This document shows positions 12,601 through 26,700 of a DNA stretch of 64,000 bases, in pieces; position 1 is the first letter of the stretch, and the number at the start of each line of letters is the position of its first letter. Where the stretch lies: contig NW_024467101.1 in the NCBI RefSeq assembly GCF_017591425.1, positions 11,296,918 to 11,360,917 of the forward strand, read 5' to 3'. The DNA is from Ochotona curzoniae (Eukaryota; Chordata; Mammalia; Lagomorpha; Ochotonidae). A program made the position numbers and the translations under genes. Under the pieces are notes generated by a model. The model was given only the letters and a program-made list of their open reading frames with translations, had not been told where the DNA came from and ran no database searches.

Positions 12601-15600
12601 AAATGGTATTTTTGGAGGAGTATCTCTTATATTTTGGTCACTGTTGATGTTTTGAGGCCAAGGAGGGGTTGGGGGAAGAATGAGATAAAGAGACTCTGGA
12701 GTCCAGCGCAAGTAGCCTAGCAGCTAAATTCCTCACCTTGCACGTACCATGATCACATATGGGTGCCGGTTCGTGTCCCAGTGGCCCTGCTTCCCATCTG
12801 GATCTCTTCTTGTGTCCTGGGGGCCAGTCAAGGATGGTCCAAAGCTTTAAAAAAAAGGACTGAGATAGGGGGGTGGGCAGTGATGTAGCATTGCAAACTA
12901 AGCATCCACCTGCAGTTCTAGCATTGCTCTGGGCACAAGTTCAAATCTGGCTGCTCCATTTCTGATCCAGTTCCCTGCTAACAAGTCTGGGAAGGTGGCA
13001 GAGGAAAGGCCCAAGTCTTTGTGCCCCTGAACCCACGTGGGAGATCCAGAGAATGCTGCTGGCTCCTGGCCTTAGACTGTCCTAGCTCCAGCTGTTGTAG
13101 CCATTTGGCAAATGAGCCAACAGATTGAATGGCGCTCTTTTGCTCACTCTCTTCTTCTCCTCTCTCTGCCTTTCACATAAAAATATGTAAGTCTTTACGG
13201 GAAGACTCTGACTTGCCTATATATATGTGAGAGCCAAGACAAGATGATTTCAGCAACACAGTGGGGATCTCTGCAGCATCCCAGCATGGACTGAGGACAA
13301 CACAGTCCTGAACTTGGGATTAGAGGAAATGCGAGTGCCCTGTGTTGGGCAAATGAATTAACTAGTATTTGCTTATTTTCTTTGGTTTTGATCATGTTGG
13401 AAATATTTTCACTTGCAGATATCGGTGTGTGCAAGAGGAGTTTAAAATGTGGGATATGAAATTTGATTGCAATTTATTGAAAGTCCCAGCAAGAATTCTG
13501 GAGGATACTAAAATCTTCCGAGGCAAAACATGGGTGAGATAAGTGTCAACATTTTCATTTCTTAGTGTGGTAAAAAAGAAATAACACGAAAAGCAGCCCG
13601 TGTTCATGATGGCAACACTCTTAGCCAGCTGTTGGCTTTTCCCATAGAAGAGGAGATGCAGACATCCCATAAGAACTCATGTAAATGTTTAGTTAATGTT
13701 ATTAATATCGTGGACAAGTGCTCATGGCCTCCAGGGTCAATTTGAAAGCTCTTTTAAAGCGATCTCTCAGAGTAAGAATTATCCAGAGGAACCAAGGTTG
13801 AAAGAAAAAATTAAGAGAATGTAAAATTCAGGATACATTTAAGCAAGGAACAAGTCCTGAATTGTGCAGTCTCTAGAACCGCTGGAGGCAAGGTTGCAAC
13901 AGGAAGAGCAGCGAACATCTATAAGATGATGTAGAAGGAAGATGAAAAATGTTATATGGGTGAAAAGACCCTAGCTGGAGGTCTGTCAGCATTTCTTATT
14001 GATAATTTCTAGTTTCATTTTTTTGTTTACATATTTAACTGAAAGGAAGTTTGCTGCTTCAGTCTCCAAATGACCGCAATAACCATGGCTGGGCCAGGTT
14101 GGAATCTGAAGCCTGGGACTCTATCGTGGCCTCCCATGAAGGTAGCAAGGGCCTAAGCCTTTGAGCTATCTGTGCTTTCTCAGGCACATTAGGGTGCTGG
14201 ACTAGAAGTGGAACAGCCAGACCTCAACCTGGACCTTCCATTCACACTGAGCCGTAGCACCAGTCCCCATGCTAGGTTTTAAGAACCTGAATGTCTAGAG
14301 CCATTCCCAGTCTCACGAGAGGCAGAGAAGCAGATGGCTAGAGCTCCTAACCACTCATTCCCTCCCCAGATGCCTATGCCAGCTGGAGCTGGGCCAGGCC
14401 TGGATGTAGGAACTCCACCCAAGCCTTCTGTGGGTGACAGGAAACCAAACTCCTGGAGCATTACCTCTGCCTTTTATGGTACATGTTAGCAGAAACATGA
14501 ACCCTGGAGTACAACAGGACTCAGACTGAGGCATCCAGTATGGGATGTGGGCTGGCATCTTAATTGCTAGGTCAAGGGCCCATCACTGAACTAAAAATAA
14601 AAAAGCTTATGGCACAATTCCAATCTCACATTAAAAATAAAAAGACTCAGGACAGAATTGGAGGGCAGTGTCATGGCCCAGCAGGCTAATCCTTCACCCA
14701 GCATCCCATATGGGAGCTGGTTCGTGACCTAGCTGTTCCACTTCTGATCCAGCTCTCTGCTTATTTTTTTTTTTTTAATAAAAAGATATGATTCAGCCAT
14801 TACTTAAAATTTTAAAATAATCAAATAGGAAATGGCACAAAATAATCAAATAGGAAATGGCACAAAATTACAGTGAAAAGGACCTTGAATGAAAGTGACC
14901 TTTTTTAAGGTATAAACTTTTAACTATGCCTAATTCTTTTCCAGTGTGAAGCTAAAAGAAAACATGCAGAATGGTCGAAAAACGTAACATTACTTAGTGC
15001 GAAAAAAATGAGGCATTGGGCAATAGTGTATGCTGCAAGCTGTGAATCTCTAGCCAATTATTTATCTGCTAGACTAATTAATGTTGCATCTCAAATGGGT
15101 ATGACGGTAGAGGCACCAACAATGTAAGTATAGCAAAATGGACTCCATCTTGATCGCTTCTCAGCCTTTTGACTAAGATCAAGTGTGGACTTCAACTTGA
15201 AAATTAGTCAACAATATGAAAGGGGAGCTTCAGAAATACTCTAATGCAGGGATTGGCTGTTCTCTGTCACCTGTATTAAAGACAGGCTGCTGTAAGACCT
15301 TATTTATGGCTTTGGGAGTAGCTATGGAAGTAGGCACAGGAATCAACAACTTTATATGATCCCTGGGGGATATGAAGAGCTAGTTCCCATTCAGGATTCC
15401 AAAAATTCACTTGTCTTTTGAGGAGAGTTTATTTTACTCAGAAAAGTTATGGGTTCAAAATATTAGTAAGAAGGCATACAAATATTTTCCATGTACTCCC
15501 TGACTGGCATTCTCCACCAGATAAACTCATTACAACGAATGAACCTGCATTAAAAACAAACAAAAAAAAAACCCCAAAAAAGTGACATTCCGTAATTGAC

Positions 15601-18600
15601 GCCAAGGCCCTTTCTTGGTATGGTCCATCCTTGGGATTTGGTTCCATGTATGTGGCATGTCATCCGTCGTGATGGTATCCCACAGAGGCTTCACTGTCCT
15701 AAAAAAAAATCTGTGCTCTTTTATCATTTCTTCCCATTAACACCACTCAAACCCACAGCTTTGAATTTTCTAGAAACTCATGTCCTTGACTCGAACAGCA
15801 TGTACAGTTTTCTGAGTGGCACTCTTAACTTAGTCGGATGTATTTCAGATTGTTCTGACTTTTCAAGGCTTGGGAGCTTACTTCTATGAATCCCTAAAAA
15901 AAAAAAAGAGTCCCTCTGGATATTTTTACAGTTTATGCAATTGCTTTTTGGAGAATCTCTTGGCTGCTTCAAGTTTGGGTGATGATGAACAAAGCTAATG
16001 CAAGGTTTTTATGATGTAGACTTTTTATGTAGACACAGGTTTTTCACTTCTGTGTGAATTTCAAGGAGTTTGATGGCTGTATCACATGATTAAATGTATG
16101 TAAATGTTTATAAACAAATTGTCATGATAATGGCCGTATGGTTTCGCATCCCTGTCTGTCCTCAATGGGCATTTCTATGTTTGTACCCATGCCAGCATTC
16201 GCTGTTACCTATGTCCTGGATTTTGGCTATTCTAATAGAGATGTTTTATTGTGTATTTCCCTAAAATACAGCATAGAGCATGTTCGCTTGTGCTTTTAAA
16301 AAATAACTATTTCTTAAATTTATTTTAATTGAAAATGCTTCTGTCTGCCTCTCCATCCTCTGGCTCAGTCCCCAAATACCTACAATGGCCAGGGCTGGGC
16401 CAAACCCAAACCAGGAGCATGGAATTCTGTCTGGGCCTCCCAGATGAGTGACAGCGACCCAAGTACTTGAGCCATCATGTGATGCCTGCCAGGAATGCAT
16501 CAATAGAAAGTTGGATAAGAAGCAGAGTGGTTGGGATTCAAATTGGGCAACACAGTGGAGCAAAGATAGCCTTTGGAATTAATATTCGCAAAAAAAAAGT
16601 GTACTGTTATTGAATCTATAGGTTAAGTTGGAAAGAACTTGAATCTTGTAGGTATTGTGAAAAACCTCTTCATTTTTTTAGTTCTTTGATTTCTTCCCTA
16701 TGTTTTCTTAGACTTATGCTCATACTGATGTGTTAGATTTATACAGAAATACATCATTTGGGAGGGAAGTACTGATATAAATTAGTAATTCTAGTTCTCT
16801 ACTTGTTCATTGCCGATATAGAGAAGCAGTAACTTTTCATGTTCATCTTGAAACTTATAACCTTGCTACAATCACTTTATTGTGTTTTTTTTTAACTTTA
16901 GATTTTCCAGTCATGTCACCTGTAAGCAAAAAGCTTTCTGTCATTCCTAATCTATGTAGCCTTTTATTCATTTTCTTTCATAATAGCATAAATAAGGACT
17001 GTTGGTACAATAACAACTGATGAAGGGAATACCCTGGCATTACCTTGTTACTGGGAAAGTTTGAAGTTTTTCACCATCAAGTTTGAGCTGTAGATTTTTA
17101 GATTCTGTGTCTCAAGGAGGTTTTTCTCTACTCCTATTTACCTGAGAATATTTTTTCATCGTAAATAAGGGTCAGATTTTTTTTTAAGAGATTTATTTTT
17201 ATTATTTTTTCATTGGAAAGGCAGATACACAGAGAGGAGAGACAGAGAGGAAGATCTTCTGTCCGATGATTCACTCCCCAAGTGAGCGCAACGGGCCGAT
17301 ACTATGCCGATCCGAAGCCAGGAGCCTCTTCTGGGTCTCCCACGCGGGGGCAGGGCCCCAAAGCCCTGGGCCGTCCTCGACTGCCTTCCCAGGCCACAGG
17401 CAGGGAGCTGGAAGGGAAGCGGGGCTGCAGGGATTAGAACCGGCGCCCATATGGGATCCCGGGCGTGCAAGGTGAGGACCTTTAACCAACTTGCGCCACC
17501 GCGCCGGGCCCAAGGGTCAGATTTTTTAAGATTGATTTTTTTTTTTTAATTGGAAAGTCAGATATACAGGGAGAAGGAGAGACAGGAAGATCTTCCATTT
17601 GTTGATTCACTCCCCAAGTGGTCACAATGGCCGGTGCTGTGCTGATCCAAAGCCATTAGCCTGAAGCCTTTTCCAGGTCTCTCACACCGTTGCAGGGTCC
17701 CAGGGCTTTGGGCTATCCTTGACTGCTTTCCCAGGCCACAAGCAGGGAGCTGAATTGAAAGTGGGGTCACTGGGATTAGAACTGATGCCCATATGGAATC
17801 CCAGTGCATGCAAGGCAAGGACTTCAGCCACTACGCTACCATACAGGGCCCTAAAGGATTTTTTGTTGAATGGTTCTTAAACCAATTGATACGATTTTTT
17901 TAGTTGGATTGTAATGCATTATACATACAGACTAGCTTAGTCACATACTTTCGTACCAAACAGCTGAACTTCAGCCACTCATAACGTATTGTTCAAATGA
18001 CATAAACTGAGGTGTAACCCATCAAAGCTGTCTCTGCCCCTCATTTTTATTTTCCATCCATCAGGGATGCCTGGTTTACATCCCCAGATCCTCTGAATCT
18101 CTTCTGTTTGTCCTTCCTTCCTTCCTTATTTTTATTGGAAAGTCAGATTTACAGAGGAGAGACAAAGATCTTCTATCCACTGGTTTACTCTCCACATGAC
18201 CGGAATGGCTGGAGCTGGGCTGATCTGAAGCCTGGAGCTTCTTCCAGGTTTCGCACACGGGTCCAGGGTCCCAAGGTTTTGGCCCGTTCTCTATGGTTTT
18301 CCCAGGGCACAGGTAGGAAGCTGGAAGGGAAGTGGAACAGCCAGGATACGAACTGGCACCCATAAGGCATGCAGGTGAGGACTTGAGCCACCAGGCTACC
18401 CTGCTGGGCCCCATTTGTTTCTAATATGAGAACTATTCTGTGCACCATGCAAATCTGTGAAACTTGTTTCTAGTTTTCCTTTTGAAAAGCTATAGGAGCC
18501 CTTTTAACTGATTCATCAAAGTTCTGCTCAGTTTCTGGTTGGGTAACTCTAATTTGTTTGCCAGGTCTGGTTCTGATGTTTGTGTAATCTCTGCAGATTC

Positions 18601-20694
18601 TGGTGGCATTTGTTTCTTTACCTTTGTGGTTCCTTCATGGTTTTTTTACTTGATGGCCATATCAGATTAAGCAGACTCTTCAGCACGTGATAACAGGTGT
18701 GGCTCTGTCAGTGGGTCTCTTTTCCTGCCTTAGGTGGGAAACGAGGGCTTGAGTGGAACACAGTTAGGTATTTCTCTTCTGCCAGCTGGAAGGCTAGAGC
18801 TGACTGTGATGGTTGTCACCGTTACCTAAGGAGGGCGGAGCTCGCTTCTAGCCCGGTCTCCAGCTACCACCCGGAAGGGACAGTGGAATTCTGGCGCGCC
18901 CCTCAGGTAACGGGGTCACTGCCGCACCAGTGGCAGACACAAACCAATATTCCCCATCCTACAAGAGCCAAAGCGACCCCCCACTTCAGCTTCTATGTTA
19001 AGGGGGTTTAAAACTCCCTTGCACGTCTCTTCCTAGCTCTTCTTAGCTCTCTCCTTCACGTCTATCTTTCCACTACACAGGGAAGAGAAGCCCTTGACCA
19101 AAGTTCCCTGGTTGCTTCTCAGTTTTTTTTTTTACTTGTTTTCAGTACGGAGTAATTGACATCCATGCTCTGTGTAAATGAACCAAAGGGATGCTTTTTC
19201 TTGAAAACAAACCCTTAGGGTTATAGTAGCATTGTGGTATAGTGGGTTAAGCCATTATCTGTGATACAAACATCCCATCAGAGTACTGGTTTGAGTCCCA
19301 GCTGCTCTGCTTCTGATCCAGCTCCATGCTAATGTGCGTGGGAAGGCAGTGGGTGATGACCCAAGTGCTTAGGCCCTGCCACGCACATGGGAGACTCAGG
19401 AGGAGTTCCGGTTCCTGGCTTCAGCCTGACCCAGCCTTGACCATTATATCCATTTTGTGAATCAGTAGAGAGAGAAAATTCTTTCTCCTTCCCTTCCCCC
19501 ATCTTTCACCTCCCCCCTCCACATCCCTCTATAACTATGCCTTGCAAATAAATATTTTTAAAAACTTGAGATCATTCCTTTGAGAAATTACCATGCATTC
19601 TCATACTCTGAATGAAATGTAAGTGCCTATTGTGTTTCATTGTTCATGACCTGTTGAATACAAATGATGCCTGTTTTCCAGGGGAAACCTAAGCGAAAGG
19701 GACACCTATCAGAGCAAGGTAAAATCACTTGGCAAGACAGCACAAATAGTAAGTGTCTACATGTGTGTACAGTCTGCAGTGATTATTCCAAAACCTCATT
19801 TATTTGCAGTTTAGAATGTTGCCATTTGGTTTCTAAACCACCCAATGAATGCAAATGTAACTCCACAATGCAGCTATTCCTTAATATGTCCATTTTCTTA
19901 CAGTAACCAGCATCTTCCTTATTTTGATTCCAAGTTCTAACTTGCTAAGATTTTGCTCTTCGTCTTCTAGTTGATATTTTTCTCAACCATCTTTTGCCTT
20001 ATACCAAGGTGTGATTATACTGTATTTTTTCCCTCTTCTTTGAGTACTTTCTCCTAACCAATCTTCCCTTCTTATTGCCTCAGGATGATCTGGTGGGGTA
20101 AGGGGGGAGGAGGGAGGACGGATCTTTGTTTCTTAATCACAAAACCCAGCCATTGTCTTTATTCTTGCATTTCATAAAGCTGAGACCTACTCCTTCTGTT
20201 TCCACTGATGGATCCTTGTAGGCTGCTCTGAAGAGCACCTCGTGTAAGCCACATTCCTCCAATGCTTTTACAGTATAAAACTGGTTCCTATGACGTGATT
20301 GGAAGTCAATACATTGTGGAATGGCTATATTTCAATAACTTGGGTATGGAGCAACTCGGAGTTTAAGATTCGTGGTGAACACTAGACATCTGCTCACAGC
20401 ATTTTTTAAGGACATGTTCTGTCCTCATTAACTCTGGGTGCCGTGCTGGACGCTATAAATATTTCCTTCTACTGAACTGTACTTATCCCCTGACCAACAT
20501 TTTTTCTGCTCTCCCTTCCCTCTTCCCAGTCCAAATTCTGAGAGATACCATCTGTTCTCTACCTCTAAAGATCAGCTTTCACAGGTCACACTTGTGAATG
20601 ATATTCATGTGGTATTTGCCTTCCTATGTCTTTCTTATTTAACATGTAGTCCTTTGGGTTTATCCCTGTTAGGAATGATAGGATCTCACCTCTC

Positions 20695-20753
<59 letters not shown>

Positions 20754-23700
20754 TCTTTACCCATTCACCGATGAATGGATGCTTAGGTTGTTGGTTTCCA
20801 CTCATGGCTTTTGTGAATAATGCTGTAATAAACATGGAAGTAGGATTGCCTCTCCAACATGCATGATTTTGTTTCCTTTGGGCATCTACCCCATATTGTG
20901 ATTGCTAGATCATTTTGTAGTTTTACTTGCAATGTTTTGAGGAAACTCCATACTATTTCCCGTAATAGCTACAGTAGTTTTCATTCCGGCCAGCAATGAG
21001 CAAACATTTCCTCTTTTCCGCTTCTTTCTGATGCCTGTTATCTTTTCTTTTTGACTGACCATTCTGGTGGGAATGAGGTGATGCTACATGGTACATCTGA
21101 TTTGCATTTCCCTTATACTTATCCTGAGTATTTTTTTTATATCCCTGATGACCATTTGTATCTTGTCTTTTGAGAAGTGCCTCTTTGAATCTTTGCCCAT
21201 GCTTTAATCTGTTTTCTTGCTATTGATCTGACTTCCTTGTACTTGATAAGGACCCCCTTATCAGATGCACAGTTGATAATTCGCTTTTTTGCATTTCATA
21301 TTTGCTCTTTTTTTTCTGCAGAGATTTTGTTTCGCTGTGCAAGAATTTTTGTAGCAGACCTGCTGTTAGGGTTCAAGAGAAGTCCTCTGATGATTTCCTA
21401 TTTTTCTCCCAATCAGCTGTCCTGCCTGGGATTAAGGGTCAGGTAACATGAATATCACAAAACCAAGCTCTCTATCTGCTTCACTGAAGCTTTTCCTAGA
21501 TAAGCTGTAACCAGGCATTGTGGTCTTTGCCTCCCTTGGCTCACATGAAGGTATTTTTATGCATAGCCCAACTGATCATGGGAGAATCCTATTCCAGCTA
21601 TTGTGTACTCTCTTCCTTTCCTCTTAATCTGGAGAATGCCTTTGGTCTACCTGGATCATTTGGAAAGTTCACTGGTCATTTGTTTTGTAGAGCATCCTTT
21701 AATTGGGTTTTCTCTTATAGATGGATTTAGGTTTTGCCTTCTCGTGGAAGTGATGCTGGATTCTTTTCAATCACGAGGCACCAGATATTGGTTTATTCGG
21801 TCATCTTAATTCTGTCCTTTTGGTTACAGAGTAGTCTGGTAGATTTCATTATCCTAAAGTCATTTTTTCCCTTTTGTAAATAGATTTCTTGAAGGCTCTT
21901 AACTATACAAATTCCTTGTTTCTCCTGGAAGTTTCACATAAATTTTTTGCCATTCATTGATTCTGGCCTGTCACAATTATTAGTGTGGTACTTAGAAAAT
22001 GTTTTTCTACATTTAACACTTTTTATGTTAACTTTTCTGATGTAAGGAAGAATTCTTCACTTGTTTACTAATTCGCATACATAAAGTGAGACTTGTGGAT
22101 TCTCAATGCAGCGTAATGTTTTACTCTCAAACTATTTGATGCTCAGTTTCTCTTTCAGACTTGCTGCTCTGCAAATGCAATTGCTACTAATTGACTCCTA
22201 ATTCCGCAGTGTACTGATGTGGTGTTCTTGAACTTGAAACAGAATCATATGTTCACATAGTCCAGGGAGTCTTTTTCTCGGTCTTAAGGTTCATCTTCAG
22301 GCACATGCGTAACCCATTCATTTTCTTGTCTCATTTAGTATTATATGAAACACATCTTATCAGTGAATGATTTGGAATGTTCCTAGTTCTGCTCCTACAG
22401 TGCCATTGTACATAGTCTCTTGCACATTGATCTTTTGGGTACGTGCGTATGTATGCCTGTTGGGGTATCCCTATTAGTAGCAAGTGCATTAAATACTGTG
22501 CTAATCAGCTTTCCGGAAACCACTGTCCCTTTGTTTATTATCTTCACCGGTAGCCTCAGGATTCCAGCAGCCAACTTTCTGTCTCCATGCTCTGTGGGGT
22601 CCATCTGATGTGCTTTGTTAGGGCTAGGCGATCAAAATTTAAGGTGAGCACCCTGACCTTGGGGTAGAATCTGATTCTTTTTCTGTGACTCTTCCTGGAT
22701 GGTGCTGTCAGATGGCTGGGTTGTTTCCCAGCTACACTTGCTGGGATAGGCAGGTGCTTTGGGGAAACAACACACCTGCAATGGCTGCAAGTATCTATCT
22801 GGATTCCACTTTTCTCTATCAAAACCTTGCAGTACTTGATTGCCTTGTTGGACTCGGTGAGTCTCAAACACACATGTGCCTCTGTGCTTTCTTGCAGGGA
22901 CATGTTTGTTATCCACAAGACCGTGTTTGTTTACCATGATAAGGGAACCCAAGGATCAGAAGATAAAGATGGTAGTTAGAAGATTTGTAAAGGCATTTTT
23001 AAAAAGCTTAACCTGTTTACCTACACATATAATCTTCTGCCTTCCCAGGCGCATTAGCAGAAAGCTGTCCCAGAACCAGAGCAGCCAGGACTGAAACAGG
23101 CTGGATGCTGGTGTGCTGGTGTCACAAGTGATGCCTCAACATGCAGTACCAAAATGCTGGCCTCCCAGTGCATTTTTTTTAACCCATCCATGTTCACTTT
23201 GATAAATTCCTAACAACTGAATCCTGAAGACAAAGGACTTTTCAAGTTCTGATTATTGATGCAGATGGATATATTGTCTATCTTGTAGCTCCTCGTGACA
23301 CCCCTCACAGCTAGTTACGTGTAATGTGGTTTGGGTCCCTGTTTGATCTTGAGACTCAAATGTTTGTGAATGAGAGAACCTGGTTTGTGAGTACTGTCTC
23401 TCCTCCCTTCTCAAAATAGCTTGCGTCTCTGTACAGTGCTATTGTCTTGAAGCATTGTGTGTTTGCTTGTTTTCAAGGTGCTTTGCCTCCTGCCCAATGA
23501 GGAGAAAGCTAGATATGATAGCATTAAAAAATTACTGTGTGAGGAAATACCAATTTTAAGCCAATGTGTGGTGGCACGGACCGTGGATAAAGCTCAAACT
23601 ACACCACCTATTATCTCGAAGATTGTACAGCAGATGAACTGCAAGCTGGGAGGAGCCCTTTGGAAGGTGGATATAGACGTATGTAGAACTAGGTTACCTT

Positions 23701-26700
23701 CTCTTTCGTTTGTGTGTTGTGAACCTTCATGCTATTTTCATGTATATTTTTAGCTTAATGGTTTAGTTTTGCTCCTGTGCTGTTTTAACTCAATGGACTA
23801 CCTTTTTTTTTTTTTTTTCTAAATGAAGCTAAAGAAAACAATGTTCGTTGGAATCGATTGTTTCCATGATGTTGCACATAAAGATCAATCAGTTGCAGGG
23901 TTTGTGGCAAGCAGCAATGAAGAATTAACACAGTAAGTTTTGGCAAACACTGGTTAGTATGTAGTTGTCTTGAAAGCAGTGGTGGTTCTAACTCACACTT
24001 GCTGTCAAGAGGTTTGTGAGTTCAATGGATGTGTTGCTTTTCAGGCAAAGTTATGCTCCTAAAAGATAGATGATTCCTCTATGTCCATCTTCTTTGCTGC
24101 CTAACCTACCACCAGTGTGATGCCTTGCAAAAACACCTATTTCTGTATAGTTCTTTGTGTTGGACATCAGGCCCTGTATATGATTCATGGTTTCGAAAGA
24201 TGGCAACCAAGGCATCAGCCAAGTCATGTTCCCATCTGGATACTTCAGGTCTTCTTTAATCTCATATCATTGGATCATAGACCATTCATTTGCTTGTGAG
24301 ATTAGCAGAGGTTCCTGGTTGCTTGCTACTATTGGCTGCAGACCAGCCTTGGGTCCTGGGCCATCTGCATTCAAGTCAACTGAGTCACAGTAGTAGGGCT
24401 GATGTCTTGATAAGGTCGCAAAGTGCAGGAATGAGAACAGGTAGAATTCTACCTACCAGAAACTGAAAAGTCTCTTCATGGGACTCATTATTGCACAGAA
24501 GTACTTACAATATCGGTGAGTGAAGAGAAATGGAACATCAGAAATGTCATCAGAGGCCTGTATGCACAGGCTCAACACCAACATGTCTGCAGGAGACAAG
24601 TTTCTGTGTCTTGACTGCTCCATTTCTCCAAGTGTTTTAGCTGCAGTAAAGTTCTTACATGCAGCTAATTCCCACAGCCAAGTCCTCTTTTACCACAAGC
24701 TGAAAATACCAGATGCAGCAAGGTGTTAGGAGGTCCTTTATTCCATCAGGGTAAGAACAGGAGCAGGGGTAGAGGGGGAGAGCATGCAGGGAAACATCTG
24801 CCGTGAAGGCAGGATGGGGGGGCTACCAGGAGAGGGGAAGGGGGCGAGATGGAGGAGGACAGGGTACAGCCAGGTAAAAACGGGAAAAGGGTGCACACGT
24901 GGAGGCTCATTTATACAACCCAGGTGAGCCTGCAAGGTGTTGTGGGGGTGGGCCATGGGGAATTGGTTCGGAGGGGCTGTAGGCAGACCCCAGGGACTGC
25001 TGACTGAGATTATCACAGGTGATTGGTAGGTGGGTGGGGATTAGGAGGAGCCTCAAGAATGGTGGGTGAGGTTCTCAGGTAAGACATCACGAGGTTACTT
25101 TTCATTGGCCAACCAGAACGGTGCAAATTTTACAAGCTATGGGAAGGGGAAGTGGTGCCGGGTCTAAAACGGGATGTTCGAATCACTTCACCAGAAGCCC
25201 TTCTTTTCCTCAGAGTAGAAGCCACAGCACACCTTGAAATGAGTTTGAACACTCTTGATACTTCTTTGTACATCATGGTCTGTGTGATCATCCCCACATT
25301 TAATGACGTCGGTGGCCCTCAAGAGTGTAATTCCAGAATATTCATTAAGGAAGACACATCTTTATCTCTACAAGTGGCAGCATGTTTTCATTGAAATAAT
25401 ACTTGATTTTAATATGGGTACATTGTTTTGCTCTGTTCTTTCTTTGTACCTGGAAAATGCTGTTGTGAGAATAGAGATAAAGCAAGCCTTCATTCATTGA
25501 ACATATATTTTTGAGCTCTCGTTAGGTCCAAATGCTGGGAGCAGAGCACAACAAATACATAATGTCAGGTGGCCAGATAGGATACCTCTGAAGTAAGAGA
25601 TACATAGTAAGGGGATAGTAACTTGTGGCATTCGATATGCTGAAGTTGGCGCAAAAGCTCATTGTTCAAAGCCAACTGCTTCCTCGGATGTCTGTGGATG
25701 ATGAGTCCTTGTTGGAGATCATGATCCTGAACTGGACTTTTGTTTGCATGTCCCCTTAGGTAACGAACTCTCCATGATGAAAACATGAATAGCTAACTGT
25801 GATGTGATCGCATGCTTCTTTCTGGTCTTACTATTTGAGGGCACTCCAAGTTTTATAAACTAAGTCATCGGAAGTAACACTAAGATTCTGATCTTTGTAG
25901 GGATGTGACAGAATTGATTCCTGATGGAATCTTCAGATGCTGATGGGATTTGGGGATGGGCTTGAGGGGAGGGGGAACTCAAAATCCAAATGACATTTTC
26001 AGAACCTTGTTGAGACTGATGATGGATGTTTCTGCAAACAGGTGGTACTCTCATACTATCGAACAGTCTACGGCACAGGAGGTTGTGTTTACGCTGGAAG
26101 GCTGCTTGCAAGGTCAGTGTTTGGTGGAGGTGGGTGGCTGTCCTGAACTCCATGCCAGTGATTCTCTACCAGGGGAGATGCTGTTCCCAGTAGTCACTGA
26201 GAAATGACAGAAAGACATGATCCAAACTTGGGTGGAGATGTTTCTGGCATTTGGTGCTTGTAGAAGCCGGGGATGTTGCTCAGGCTCTCCAGCAGGCATG
26301 AAACCACCACCAAGAATTATCTAGTTCAAAAATGGATAGTGCCACTGTGGCCAAATTTTGGACTGGACTGCAGATACAAACAACAAAAAAATCAGTCCTG
26401 AAAATTGTAGTGTTGAAAGAAGTGATCCTGGAGCCTGCCCTCCCCTCACCTCCCCACCCCCCCAAAAATAGCAGAGACCAGTTTGATTCGAGGAAACACT
26501 TCATGTACATGCTTCCGGCTTCCCTCCAGAGGCTATCGAACAGTGGAAGAAAAATGTCTCATCAGAACCCAGGAACATCATTGTGTATCGGGATGGAGTG
26601 GGAGATGGCCAGCTTAAAAATTTGCAGATGACAGAGATACAAAAGCTGGAGAACTACTTAGATGCGAAATTCCCTTTCAAGTAAGTATATAGAGTTGTAA

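Noticed and set aside
15590..15990. Possible processed pseudogene on the minus strand
   Set aside because: A-rich borders suggest a retrocopy but no parent gene could be recognised; left as unassigned intron sequence.
23453..23477. Extending exon 13 upstream to the AG at 23452
   Set aside because: The preceding exon ends in phase 0, so adding 25 nt would shift the frame and create stops.
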